Shown here piece after piece: positions 49,336 through 60,333 of a stretch of DNA of 64,000 nucleotides (position 1 is its first letter; every line of letters starts with the position of its first letter). The translations under genes were made by a program, and so were the position numbers. The stretch spans positions 4,774,001 through 4,838,000 of the forward strand of contig CAMGYJ010000003.1 of the NCBI GenBank assembly GCA_946122785.1, read 5' to 3'. The notes below the pieces were generated by a model, which did no database searches, was not told where the DNA came from, and saw nothing but the letters and a program-made list of their open reading frames with translations. Source of the stretch: Linum tenue (Eukaryota > Streptophyta > Magnoliopsida > Malpighiales > Linaceae).

Positions 49336-49603
49336 AAGATAAACTATGAATGTAGAAGCATCATCACCAAACATATTCCGAGAATCACTGTCGTGTCACG
49401 AAATTTGAAATGAGACAATTTCAACCCATGTTTTGCCTTTATATATCTTGTAGATCGGTTGGGAAACATGTAACCGACGACTGACAATGACCTCTTTTAA
49501 GATCCATCCAGCAAGAACTTGTGAACGGCCCCAAGATACAGAGTCCAGAAAAGCCCACCCAATAGGCCCCCTGCTTCAAATCCTTGTCTCAGAGGATAAT
49601 ATA

Positions 49604-49978
49604 TGGGCAATGTCTATTTTTTACCCAAACCTTTTCCAGATTCTTTTATTTTAACCAAACCTATAGAAATTTTACGTATTATCCAAACGTATTATAATTT
49701 ATCAAAGTCTGGGCAATCATTCTGTTACCGTTACTTATTTCGTCCACGTGAGGGGTGGGATTTTGTTTTGTTTTTTGATAATCTTTTTATTAAAAATAGT
49801 AAATGATGGTATTCTGACTGCCACGTAGGAAGTCAACTCATTATGGTCATACTTAGTCAGCATTACTAACAGAAAAGTTGACAGAGAGTTAACGTTTGGA
49901 TAATTTTTAGGAATTCAATAGGTTTGGTTAAAATAAAAGAATCTGAAAAAAGTTTGGGTAAAAAATAGACATTGCCCA
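49604..49978. mobile_element. MITE with about 60-bp terminal inverted repeats
   Basis: The left arm TGGGCAATGTCTATTTTTTA and the inverse on the right continue with few mismatches for about 60 bp (through ATTTTAACCAAACCTAT). The flanks are AT-rich (ATAATATA / TAATATAT), so the TSD cannot be read unambiguously. 375 bp, non-coding. The large MULE begins 12 bp after its right end, and its TSD starts only 3 bp away. Confidence 0.8.
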
Positions 49979-49990
49979 TAATATATTAGT

Positions 49991-50045
49991 GGGTATGCCT
50001 ACTATGACATGCATGTCACGGTGACATGCATTTTTCGGTCGACCT
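49991..50045 (+). repeat. MULE left terminal inverted repeat
   Basis: Begins GGGTATGCCTACTATGACAT, with the palindromic GACATGCATGTC and the first GGTCGACC. The outer 11 bp are less conserved against the right end than the inner part. Confidence 0.85.
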
Positions 50046-50656
50046 ATTACTAAGGGCGGTCGACCGCATAGTCTAATTTGGGCAGCACGAGAAAGCCTTG
50101 CGGTCGACCGCATCGACCACCTGGTCGACCGCATTTAGTTGAAGTTGGTATTTTTGGTCGACCAGAATAGAACCTCGGTCGGCCATTTCGTTGGCGTCAG
50201 AAACAACATGGTCGACCACCTAATATATAGGTCGACCACTTGATGGCAGTAATTAACAAAATGGTCGACCGGATAAGGAAAGAGGTCGACCAGATAGAAG
50301 ATAAGTGTTCTATCAAAGTGTCCAATCATTTGACGTAAAATGGAGATCAAGTGTTGGTTTCTCGGTCGACCTAATCCGGTACGAGGTCGACCGAATACAA
50401 GAAAGTCAACCTATGCCCCGTGTCTTTTTTGGTTATGTATGTCGATTTGTGTGGTTAATTTAATCGTATAAATTATGTTTCAAACCATCATAATTAGTCA
50501 ATTATAACAAGGACTCATCAATCCATAGCATAACAACTAAAAATAAAACACACATAAAATAGCATAATTGTTCACCACATAAAAATAAAACAAAAAACAC
50601 CATCATAGCATAATTGTTCACACATAAAAATAAAACTAAACAAATAAAACTAAAAA

Positions 50657-51913
50657 CTACTCATCTCCCCCCTCTCCCTCATTCACATTTTCTTCATTTT
50701 CTTCATTGGTGGTGGTAGCATGGTGGTCAGATGTGGTGGGATGCATGTATCTTCCGCTGAAAGATCGCCACTCATCTCGCATCTCATTCACGGTCAGCTG
50801 CATTGAGCTCATCTGGGCGTTCATTTGCCCCATGTAGTCGTACATGCCAGTCATCTGGGTGGACATCTGGCCCATGTACTCGTACATGCCATCCATGCGC
50901 TCCCACACACGCTGTAAGGTGATCGGTGGAGTTGAAGTCTGTGCCTCCCCCATTGGCTCGTCTCGAGCTCCTTGATCACCATCATCATCCTCATCATCAT
51001 CATCATCATCACCACCACCAGCATGAGCAATGTTTGCTCTGACATACTCACCATTACGCAGCTCAAAGCCCATCTTTTTCAGAGATGAAACAGTATAGAA
51101 CTCCTGCCTTGAGATCGATAACCCCACCTCTTCACTTAAATTCACATTAAAATGCTCAAATATCACAGTGAGAATCATCCCATAGGGAAGATTCCTGTTT
51201 GAACTCTCAGCAGCAGTAAGCATGTGGGTAAAGATCAAGTGTGGCAAGTTCACCTTCTCGTTTAACAGCAGGCTGGTGAGGAGCTCCATGTCGAAGTAGG
51301 TGACTGTCTCCCGATGTCCACCCTTTGGCAGAATGTTGTAGGAAAGCATGTGGTGAAGAACTCTGGCTTGAACTGTCAGGTGGTTACTCGATGGCCTATT
51401 GCGCCCCTGAGCATCTTCCTCTTCATCAAGACCACATACGGTCTGGATTTGCTTGGCTCTCGTGTAATGCGTTTCATTCCAAGCACCGTAAGAATTGATT
51501 CTCCTCCCCGCGTTTGGAGCCTCCAGTACTTGCGCCAACACATTCTTGCTGATCCGCATCGCCACCCCATTCACATAGGATTTGAATGCGTGAATGGATC
51601 CATTTGCATTGCGCTCGTAGGAGATGTTGTTGTAGAAGTATTGTACCATTTTTGGGTAGTATGGTACATTGAGTGATATCACCTTCAACCACTCCTGATC
51701 GACGAAGGGTCCCAGAAACCCATAATTCTCGAAATGAGAATACGCATCCGCCGTCAATGGCCTTCCCGGAACCACCCTGCGGTTGTGCATGCTCTTCTCT
51801 TCGTAGTTATCACTTTGCTCCTTCGACTGGAACAAATTCGAATTGAACTCTTCCCATTCCGAACTTGAAGCAGCAGCTTTTTGTGCCTTTCTTTTCTTTT
51901 TGCCGCCAAACAT
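50657..51913 (-). CDS. Plant-transposon-type protein of the MULE, 418 aa
   Basis: The coding exon is uninterrupted from ATG 51913 (MFGGKKKRKAQKAAA) to the stop at 50657. An intron acceptor lies 1 nt before the ATG (exon begins 51914). A leader exon ending at 53821 with donor GTAATG fits, giving a 1,906-bp intron that contains the 187-bp tandem array, and a TATA-like CTATTTAAG lies near 53990. The protein has a basic N-terminus, a globular middle (GFLGPFVDQEWLKVISLNVP, FDMELLTSLLLNEKVNLPHL, NLPYGMILTVIFEHFNV) of the putative plant transposon protein type found with MULE and retroelement genes, an Asp-rich stretch, and a C-terminal series of EYMGQM / DYMGQM heptad-like repeats likely to form a coiled coil. 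Its biochemical function is unknown. It could be a DNA- or silencing-related accessory factor; that is inference. Confidence 0.85.
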   Translation of the reverse strand: MFGGKKKRKAQKAAASSSEWEEFNSNLFQSKEQSDNYEEKSMHNRRVVPGRPLTADAYSHFENYGFLGPFVDQEWLKVISLNVPYYPKMVQYFYNNISYERNANGSIHAFKSYVNGVAMRISKNVLAQVLEAPNAGRRINSYGAWNETHYTRAKQIQTVCGLDEEEDAQGRNRPSSNHLTVQARVLHHMLSYNILPKGGHRETVTYFDMELLTSLLLNEKVNLPHLIFTHMLTAAESSNRNLPYGMILTVIFEHFNVNLSEEVGLSISRQEFYTVSSLKKMGFELRNGEYVRANIAHAGGGDDDDDDEDDDGDQGARDEPMGEAQTSTPPITLQRVWERMDGMYEYMGQMSTQMTGMYDYMGQMNAQMSSMQLTVNEMRDEWRSFSGRYMHPTTSDHHATTTNEENEENVNEGEGGDE

Positions 51914-52080
51914 CCTGCGATCAAACAAGCAAGAATACACGTTAGTCCAAATTTCGAAATGAACAATACGCGGTCGACCACTCTATAAAGCGGTCGACCA
52001 CAACTAATTTAAAACGAGAACAGGTCGACCTCAGAAGAAGCATAGGTCGACCTCAGCTAATTTAAAACGAGAATAAAATA

Positions 52081-53202
52081 GGCCAAATGATAGTACCATT
52101 TGAGTACAAAACAGATCCGGTCGACCTCATAATCTGAAGAGGTCGACCATTGGTAGTTTCGTACAATTTGAAATACAATGAGACATTAACTCGCACTTTT
52201 GCCTTCATAGGTCGACCTCAGAACCATCATAGGTCGACCTCGGCTAAATTAAAACGAGCATAAAATGGGCCAAATGATAGTACCATTTGAGTACAAAACA
52301 GATCCGGTCGACCTCATAATCTGAAGAGGTCGACCATTGGTAGTTTCGTACAATTTGAAATACAATGAGACATTAACTCGCACTTTTGCCTTCATAGGTC
52401 GACCTCAGAACCATCATAGGTCGACCTCGGCTAAATTAAAACGAGCATAAAATGGGCCAAATGATAGTACCATTTGAGTACAAAACAGATCCGGTCGACC
52501 TCATAATCTGAAGAGGTCGACCATTGGTAGTTTCGTACAATTTGAAATACAATGAGACATTAACTCGCACTTTTGCCTTCATAGGTCGACCTCAGAACCA
52601 TCATAGGTCGACCTCGGCTAAATTAAAACGAGGATAAAATAGGCCAAATGATAGTACCATTTGAGATCAAAACATATCCGGTCGACCTCACAATCTCAAG
52701 AGGTCGACCGATGGTAGTTTCGAACAATTTGAAATACAATGAGACATTAATTCGCACTTTTGCCTTCATAGGTCGACCTCAGAACCATCATAGGTCGACC
52801 TCGGCTAAATTAAAACGAGGATAAAATAGGCCAAATGATAGTACCATTTGAGATCAAAACATATCCGGTCGACCTCACAATCTGAAGAGGTCGACCGATG
52901 GTAGTTTCGAACAATTTGAAATACAATGAGACATTAACTCGCACTTTTGCCTTCATAGGTCGACCTCAGAACCATCATAGGTCGACCTCGGCTAAATTAA
53001 AACGAGGATAAAATAGGCCAAATGATAGTACCATTTGAGATCAAAACATATCCGGTCGACCTCACAATCTCAAGAGGTCGACCGATGGTAGTTTCGAACA
53101 ATTTGAAATACAATGAGACATTAACTCGCACTTTTGCCTTCATAGGTCGACCTCAGAACCATCATAGGTCGACCTCGGCTAAATTAAAACGAGCATAAAA
53201 TG
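52081..53202. repeat. Tandem array of six 187-bp repeats carrying GGTCGACC pairs
   Basis: The marker GGCCAAATGATAGTACC recurs at 52081, 52268, 52455, 52642, 52829, 53016 and (variant) about 53202, a constant 187-bp period. Each unit holds four GGTCGACC octamers as two pairs. Units 1-3 and 4-6 form two sequence types (GTACAAAACAGATCC against GATCAAAACATATCC), implying block duplication of three units or local homogenisation. It is flanked by partly related shorter units to about 53720. Confidence 0.95.
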
Positions 53203-53229
53203 GCCCAAATGATGGTACCAATTGAGTGC

Positions 53230-53720
53230 AAAACATCACAGGTCGACCTAATATCTGAAGAGGTCGACCTCAGTCTATAAAACAATAGGATATGGCGATT
53301 GAAAGCCAGATGCGGTCGACCACGAACATGGGAAGGTCGACCGCACGTGGCGTACAAAAGGGAAAATCCCTCGGCCAGATCTACAAAACACGGCCAGAAA
53401 TAAAAGAAAGACATCACAGGTCGACCTCAAAATCATCATAGGTCGACCTCAATCCATAAAACAGAGGAAAAGCGGGATGAAAGCCAGATGCGGTCGACCA
53501 CTAATATGAGAAGGTCGACCTCACCTGGCGTACAGAATGAAAAAACATTCTTTTTCAAGCTACAGATCTACAAAACACGGCCAGAAATAGTACAAAGACA
53601 TCACAGGTCGACCTCAAAATCATCATAGGTCGACCTCAGTCCATAAAACAGAAAGGAAACTAGATTACAAGTCAGTAGCGGTCGACCACGATGATGAACA
53701 GGTCGACCGCTTCTGACGAA
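53230..53720. repeat. Three diverged repeats related to the 187-bp array
   Basis: CATCACAGGTCGACCT recurs at 53234, 53412 and 53599 (spacing 178 and 187 bp), each followed by a second octamer and a GGTCGACCAC...GGTCGACC pair. They look like an older or differently evolved extension of the array. Confidence 0.8.
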
Positions 53721-53982
53721 CAGAAGCAAAAACCCCTCTTTTCAATCTTTAGATTTTTTGAAAACAAGAGGTAGAAGACAAGAATCAACCCACAAATCAA
53801 AGAAGAGTGAAAAGCATTACCTTGTTCTTCTTCTAAGTGATGAGGATGAAGGCTTTCAAGAAATTTTGGAAAATGGTGTTTTTGGAAATGGGAGAAGAAG
53901 ATGAAGAAGGGAAAGGAGAGGAAGAATGAGTGGATGTGGGGGGGATAGGGTTCTGATTGTGGTGTAGAATGAGTGGGGGAGG

Positions 53983-53995
53983 GTTTCTTAAATAG
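53983..53995 (-). promoter_or_regulatory. Predicted core promoter of the 418-aa gene
   Basis: Minus-strand CTATTTAAG lies about 170 nt upstream of the leader-exon donor, with GGTCGACC octamers at 54064-54130 just upstream. It parallels the promoters of the other two genes of the element. Confidence 0.45.
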
Positions 53996-54255
53996 AGGAT
54001 GGAGGGAGGGTTGGGTGGGTGGTCTGGTCAGGTCAACCGGTTTGGTCGGCCGTATTAAATGCGCGGTCGACCGGGCGGTAGTGTTAGGTCGACCGCCTTT
54101 GGTCCGGTCAACCTTAACTTATATGAGGTCGACCGTTTATAACTATTTCAACCCACAATCAATTAACTCATATATTAGTAAGATAATTCGACGATAATAC
54201 AATGCAATCACAGTTATTAAAAAATAAAACAACTCCTAAAAAAAATAGAAGAAAT

Positions 54256-56523
54256 TTAAGATCCTTTTTTGGGACTTTGTTTCGGGCACTTGGGCCGAAA
54301 ATGACCAAATTTCCCACATTTCGAACACTTTCTCAAACTTTTGCCCGATGCAGTTCGTGCTGACTTGAATGTCCCCTTGGTCTTCCCAATTTTTGGATCT
54401 TTCACACTTCGAAGGGGTGCTGGAGGGTTTGCCGGTGTGGTGTTGTCTTCTCTCTCCTTCGCGAACTCAATTGCCCATTGAGTAAGGTCGTCCAACGTCT
54501 TAGAGACATGATTAAAAGCAGATTCACTACCAGACGCGATGTCACATAAACGCTTACACTTTAGAGCCAATCCTCCATGTCTTATGAGTCGACCAACTCT
54601 CTCTCCCACATCACCTCCAACTCCAGGATGACGATTTAGTGTCTTCGCATTTTGGGTCCATCGAAGCTTGAACCAAGTCGAGGGTAGTGCGGTGTATCCC
54701 ATATTTTTTATTACTGTAAGCATGTGTCTGCATGGAAACCCCTTAGATTCAAATAATGCACACTCGCATTTGAGATCTTGAGTGGACGTGGTAAATGTTA
54801 ACCGCCTTATCCGATCTGGGTTCATGTAGTTCTTCAGTATGAATGTCTCTGTCCCATCTGATTCATTTCTTCTCTCCGCTAATACATAAGAAGCTTCCTT
54901 CTCTAGTTCAGTCTTGAAGATAGCAAATGTACGATGAGTGTAGATACTTTCAGCTTGCATTTCCCAAGTGCGCAGGGCATGCTTGCAGACCAACCTCGTG
55001 TGCCTAGAAGAATAATCATCCTGCGTCTCCGTGAAACGCATCCCCTCCAGTGCTTCATCAATGCCCTGAACAAAACGTTGCAAGCTGTATTGAGTTCCCA
55101 CATACCCATTTATCCAATGGTTACATGACTCACATCGCGAGGTTGATTGGAGTCCACCGAAATAAATATCCTTCAAGTATGCCTCTGCCCACAGTGATTT
55201 GTCAGCGTACAAATCCTGCAACCACTTATTTGCAGACAAGCCATGCTGACTAATCAAAAGCTCCCAACGCCTCTCAAACTCCTCAATCGATATTCGTGCT
55301 TTCGCCAAGTAAGTGAATGCGCTAACGAACTCCTTATTATGAACGGCTGTTGTCGCATTTGTCTCAATATGCCAAATACAAAGACGGTGAGGCACTCCAA
55401 CCAGAACAGTAGCAATGGCACCACGCATAGACTTGTCTCCGTCTGTGATCACTGAAGTGGGCATCTTAGAGTTCATACACTCCAGAAAAGTATTCAACAA
55501 CCAAACATAGTTGGGGATTGTCTCGTTATCCAACTGGGCAAAACCATATATGATGTTACGGTGGTGGTGATTTACACCAACCATCATAACAAATGGTCGA
55601 TTGTACCTGTTGCGCTTGTAGCATGCATCGAACGCCAAGACATCCCCAAAAAAATGGTAATCTGCTCTAGATGTGGAGTCCGACCAGAAGAGATTGCCTA
55701 ATTCACCTTCATCGTTGGTTGTGTACTTGAAGAAGCTGCCCGCATCAGAGGTATGTTTACTTTGCAAGTAACCCAATGTTCGGTTAACATCTCCTATTAG
55801 ATCGTCGTCAACTGTTCGGGATTGCTGAACAGCATTGTCCAAATCCTTTGGAGTGTACCCCAGATTCTCATATCCTCCAACTTTATTCTTCATGAACTGA
55901 ACAATGTTGCGTTGTTTTATTCCTGACTGTCGCATCCCTATCGCCAGAGCCTTGTCTCCTTCACTCACATTTCGATGAGACCGAAGGAATTGAGTTTCTT
56001 CTTCATTGCAGCAACGATGTGAGTGCTTCCTCTCAAACTTAGAAACAACCCACATTTTCTTATTCCGATCAAATCGTACAGTATACGATGCCTTGCAAGA
56101 ATGTCTTGTCATCTTACGATGTTGCCGAATCCGACCTTCTTTATCTATATGCATCTTATCTCTAGTCCCCTCTCTCGAACATACCATTGTCCTCCCAATT
56201 GCTACTCCTCGACGACTCCTCCGAAGATCTCTACGTCGAACGCTAAATCCTTTCGCTTTAGCATAGGAATCGTAAAATTTCTCTGCATCTTCTAATGTTT
56301 CGAACTCCATGGAAGGAATTTGTTGTTCATATTCAGTAGCTTCTTCATCATCCATAAATTCTTCTTCTGCACCCTGGGTTTCATAATCATCTCCAAACAC
56401 TTCATCATCGGTATTATCTGTATCATCTGAATTATCCATAGCTCCTTCTCGAGCATCATTAGGTTCCTCATCGAAGTTAACCTCATCATCATCTCTATCG
56501 TCTGTATCATCTCTGTTATCCAT
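54256..56523 (-). CDS. FAR1-type Mutator-like transposase, 755 aa
   Basis: One intact exon from ATG 56523, 1 nt after an intron acceptor (the leader exon ends at 56877 with donor GTATGC), to the stop at 54256. Residues 1-75 are strongly acidic. About 79-172 form a FAR1/WRKY-GCM1-like DNA-binding region (AEKFYDSYAKAKGFSVRRRD; HSCKASYTVRF). The MULE catalytic core has D299 (AFDACYKRN), D361 (VITDGDKSM), CIWHIETN at 382-389 and E465 (RCESCN), a complete DDE set. A SWIM zinc finger spans 586-600 (CECALFESKGFPCRH), and a CCHC knuckle ends the protein (C733, C736, H741, C746). It should bind the element's ends and catalyse excision and insertion in the nucleus. Domain order and length are those of FAR1/Jittery-like MULE transposases. 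No stop or frameshift is seen. Confidence 0.95.
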   Translation of the reverse strand: MDNRDDTDDRDDDEVNFDEEPNDAREGAMDNSDDTDNTDDEVFGDDYETQGAEEEFMDDEEATEYEQQIPSMEFETLEDAEKFYDSYAKAKGFSVRRRDLRRSRRGVAIGRTMVCSREGTRDKMHIDKEGRIRQHRKMTRHSCKASYTVRFDRNKKMWVVSKFERKHSHRCCNEEETQFLRSHRNVSEGDKALAIGMRQSGIKQRNIVQFMKNKVGGYENLGYTPKDLDNAVQQSRTVDDDLIGDVNRTLGYLQSKHTSDAGSFFKYTTNDEGELGNLFWSDSTSRADYHFFGDVLAFDACYKRNRYNRPFVMMVGVNHHHRNIIYGFAQLDNETIPNYVWLLNTFLECMNSKMPTSVITDGDKSMRGAIATVLVGVPHRLCIWHIETNATTAVHNKEFVSAFTYLAKARISIEEFERRWELLISQHGLSANKWLQDLYADKSLWAEAYLKDIYFGGLQSTSRCESCNHWINGYVGTQYSLQRFVQGIDEALEGMRFTETQDDYSSRHTRLVCKHALRTWEMQAESIYTHRTFAIFKTELEKEASYVLAERRNESDGTETFILKNYMNPDRIRRLTFTTSTQDLKCECALFESKGFPCRHMLTVIKNMGYTALPSTWFKLRWTQNAKTLNRHPGVGGDVGERVGRLIRHGGLALKCKRLCDIASGSESAFNHVSKTLDDLTQWAIEFAKEREDNTTPANPPAPLRSVKDPKIGKTKGTFKSARTASGKSLRKCSKCGKFGHFRPKCPKQSPKKGS

Positions 56524-56524
56524 C

Positions 56525-56876
56525 CTGCAACGATCGGAATACGAACTTAATGTCAAAACATACACAATTAGCTCTCGTCAGGTCGACCTCAATGAACAGG
56601 ACGGTCGACCTTATTACTAAATAACAAACATGCAACGATCGGAATACGAACTTAATGTCAAAACATACACAATTAGCTCTCGTCAGGTCGACCTCAATGA
56701 ACAGGACGGTCGACCTTATTACTAAATAACGAACATAAGGTCGACCTAATTTACTGAAAGGTCGACCTAATCATATAACTACGAAAGAACGGTCGACCGG
56801 AAGTTGTGTGTGGTCGACCGGATGGTGGGAAAAATTTAGCCACATAGAACCATTAACAAGTATATACGAGGCATAC
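56525..56876 (-). other. Leader intron of the transposase gene with a 105-bp tandem duplication
   Basis: Donor GTATGC at 56876 and acceptor TTGCAG at 56525. CGATCGGAATACGAACTTAA recurs at 56531 and 56636, a 105-bp direct repeat whose first copy includes the splice acceptor. In the second copy the acceptor AG is changed (TGCATG). It also holds several GGTCGACC octamers. Confidence 0.65.
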
Positions 56877-57030
56877 CTTAGCAACGAGGTCGACCACTTA
56901 TTGTTACGGTCTACCGGAATAAAAATAAACCGCCACCAACACCCGATCACAATAAGAGCGATGAGATTATAACTTCACTCAAACAAATTGTAAGATTTCG
57001 TGGTACGATTAATGTCTGAAGACTCCCATC

Positions 57031-57042
57031 TATTTATAGATA
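57031..57042 (-). promoter_or_regulatory. Predicted core promoter of the transposase gene
   Basis: Minus-strand CTATAAATAG lies about 155 nt upstream of the leader-exon donor. Five octamer pairs (57145-57475) lie immediately upstream of it. Confidence 0.55.
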
Positions 57043-57630
57043 ATTTGGACGAATTCCTTATCCAATTGGTTCAAGATATATAAAATCATAATTCGACAAG
57101 GACAAGTACACCAAATCCTAATTGTACAAGGACAGGAATCATCATGGTCGACCTCTTTGCACAAATGGTCGACCGTCTTGGGTAAATGTGAAACAGGTCG
57201 ACCTCTTTACACAAATGGTCGACCGTTGTTTGTAAATGTGAAACAGGTCGACCTCTTTACAGAAATGGTCGACCAATGATTATAAATGTGAGCACAGGTC
57301 GACCTCTTGACAAGAATGGTCGACCGTACTTTTCTTAAGGCCAAACAGACGAGTATCCATACTTATTTTACATGGTTTTTGACTTTCCTACGGTATCATA
57401 GGTCGACCTTAAGCTTCACGAGGTCGACCTGTGCTCTGCCTTTGGGTATGCCCGCTTTGAGTATGTGGTCGACCACTTGTTCTAGACGATTGAAATCGTA
57501 CATTCAGTCACATACATAATTGTATAACAAATCTAATAAACGATAAACATTCAAAATCCATAATGAAACGATCTCGCAAATACAAAATAAATGTATGGTC
57601 CAAATAATGCAACATTGTAACTTAACGACT

Positions 57631-59717
57631 TCATTTCTTTGCTTTTTTCTTGGAACTCTGTCTCTCTTTGTCTCGTTCCATGCATTCATCTACTACATGC
57701 TTGAAAAGATTTTCTCGTGCACGGTTTTCAAAATGTGTAGCCAGATACCATAGAATCTCCTTTCGCGCCGGTAATTTGTGTTCTTCTCCTATCTGCATTA
57801 TGCCATGTAAGATTTCGTTACAACTAAAAAAGTGTAAATTATACTAGTTATTTGTTTGACGATATACTCACCACTCTATCAAGATCCTTGGATCCATAGC
57901 GCATCCACTGCATGACGTGCACACCACACTCAGTACTATTCCTTTGTCGTTGAACTGGTAGCTCATCAAAATTGAAATTTCCAAAATTTGGTACTACTAC
58001 ATTGCTCGTGCGCTCTGGTTTCAAAATATCATCCAAAGTGGACAACTACACACAAATAACGAATATTTTAAACTTCTAGCATACTACGTAACGCTTAGTA
58101 GTCAGAAAATTATAGGAAACACTTACCAATTTCTTGCATAGTTCTGATTTACGCCTACGATTCGCCTCACTAGTTGAAGATAGACTGTCAAGCAAAAATG
58201 CAGTTTTTTGCTGGACATTGACGAGATACAGAAACCAATGACGTGCTTCATCTTCAAGAACTGGCATAAATATCTAGCAACGAAACACTCACTATATGTT
58301 ATAAACAGCGAATACAAACAAATGCACTTTCGAAATTTAATGATATAGGGACATTGACTAGACTAACCTTCTGGCATGCACTGACATTCGGCATAAAGTC
58401 CACGCCATCATTCATCAACTTGTTACGAATTTGTCTGGTCTTCATGTTAGCGCGTACCATTTTCTGCACCATGTTTTAGTTGAGATGAATTGACATGGTA
58501 CAGTATAAATAACTAGGTTATGACAAATAATTTGACATTACGGCTCTTACCGAAAACATATTTGGAAAATACCACACATTTGGCTCTTTCACATCATGTT
58601 TTTCAGACATTGTTAGTGCCCTTGCACACAAATCCACTACCTACCATCCAACAATAAAACACAAAATCATCGTAAATCGTAACATAAATAGTGCACAATT
58701 CATACGAAAGTCGTAGTAGTATAGTACTTACTGATGAGCAAACCCAGCTTTTCTCGCTAATGACCGAACTCAAATAATGTCGTTGCAGGTTTTCAGAAAA
58801 AAAGTCCACAATCATCAAACTGCAAAAAACAAGATAACAGAAATGTCAATTGTTTTTTTGCAACGTACAGGTCGACCTGTACACAGTCAAGGTCGACCTT
58901 ATTGGACACACGGTCGACCGTATTGGACAACCGGTCGACCACACGTACTAGAAAAACGTCTTACTTGTCCCAATTCTTGTCCCCAACCTTCTCTTTAGTA
59001 ACAACATAATACAAGTCTTCAACTGGATTTTGAAGATTTTTGGTGAATCCTTCTAGACCCTCCACTTTCATGACCTACAAATCATAGTTAAAATTAAAGT
59101 AACATATGAACACAAACACACATTATAGATGAAAATGTAACGTAAACTTACCCCGTGCTTTTCGAAAGGACTCTTAGATTCATCTTCATCGCTATCATCA
59201 CTAAATAATCCCTTTCTTACAAATTGATCCTTCTGTGGAGTGGTGTAGGAGTCACTTTCATATCGCGGTCTCTTGTAATTAGGAGAGGAACCCTTGCGGC
59301 CATTCTTTGTTTCACTCTGTCAAACATATAAACAAAACAGATTAGCACTAATGATAGTAATACTAATATCTTCAATCACATATGAATATACTTGGATACC
59401 TTTAAAATGTGCTCTTTCAATAAATCGTCTATGCTCTGGTAGCAATTTTCAGAGTCATCATGGTCTTCCTCCTCTTTACCAAAGTCAAATTTCTTTCCTT
59501 CACCATTTCTTCCGCCATTCTCCATTCGTTCTGCACTTATATCTTTGATAGCACCTTCTAGCCTCTCAAACCCGTCATGCATCATCCCAGTCATATCTGT
59601 CAGTCGAACTGACAAATGCTCGACTTGTGTTTGACACACCACCAGCTTCTCTTGTGTGGCTTTCAACAATTTCATGATTTCACCCAAATCTTGATGCAGT
59701 TTCTCATCATGCGTCAT
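57631..59717 (-). CDS. Ulp1/SENP-type (C48) cysteine protease of the MULE, 449 aa
   Basis: Nine exons on the minus strand: 59717-59400, 59316-59152, 59074-58965, 58819-58732, 58640-58551, 58463-58368, 58273-58127, 58045-57872 and 57792-57631. All introns are GT-AG and the frame stays open (449 codons plus TGA). Residues 1-106 are a probable coiled coil (LLKATQEKLVVCQTQVEHL), then a charged linker. The C-terminal half is the peptidase: H301 (ARHWFLYLVN), D318 (FLLDSLS), Q372 (QRNSTECG) and C378 (ECGVHVMQW), the oxyanion Gln and the His-Asp-Cys triad. Ulp1 enzymes cleave SUMO from conjugates. MULE-borne copies (Kaonashi/KUPL in Arabidopsis) are known, but their substrates are not established. 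A leader exon ending about 60025 (donor GTAACC) and an acceptor 3 nt before the ATG are likely. Confidence 0.88.
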
Positions 59718-60333
59718 CGTCTAAACAATTTAAAGAAAAATTAAAATCATAATTCAAGTACAAATAGTGACTACCACAACTCGTCAGGTCGACCTCGGTT
59801 ATTCCTAGGTCGACCTATCCAGCATGAAAATAACAATTACAAACATATAGTAAGTTCAAAATTAAACCGAAAAAATGACAGGTCGACCAGATATCTGGCG
59901 CGGTCGACCTTTTCAAGCACAACATAGTGATACAAACAAAGCCAAAGTCGACATTCAGGTTGAATAACCAAAAAAAACATATACGGTCGACCTTGAAACT
60001 CATTAGGTCGACCGATTGGGTTACCTCGCAAGTACAGAAGTCCCAGTGTTATGGCCTAAATTCAAATACGAAGAATTGTCTCGTCAGGTCGACCTGGTGG
60101 ACGTCGCGGTCGACCGAATTGGATTCTGCACCCAACAATATATCAAGTTAGCCGGTGGAAATCACGCATTAAAAAAGAAGACGGTGAATGCTACTTTAGG
60201 TCGACCTCACCTTAGACCTGGTCGACCACTTCCAACACGTACAACAGCAACCGCGAACGATCTTCTTCACAAAGGCTCTAAGTCGGAAAAAAACCTAATT
60301 CAGACTTGGTGGCGTTTAAGGGGACTCATATTC

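Larger units (their letters stand above)
51915..53820 (-). other. Leader intron of the 418-aa gene, filled with repeats
   Basis: Predicted from donor GTAATG (53820 downward) and acceptor GCAG (51915). It contains about 40 GGTCGACC octamers, including the six-copy 187-bp array. If spliced as predicted, the array is transcribed but not in the mRNA. Confidence 0.6.

Noticed and set aside
52081..53202. CRISPR-like array
   Set aside because: The repeats are long, the whole 187-bp unit is conserved, there are no unique spacers or cas genes, and the context is a plant transposon.
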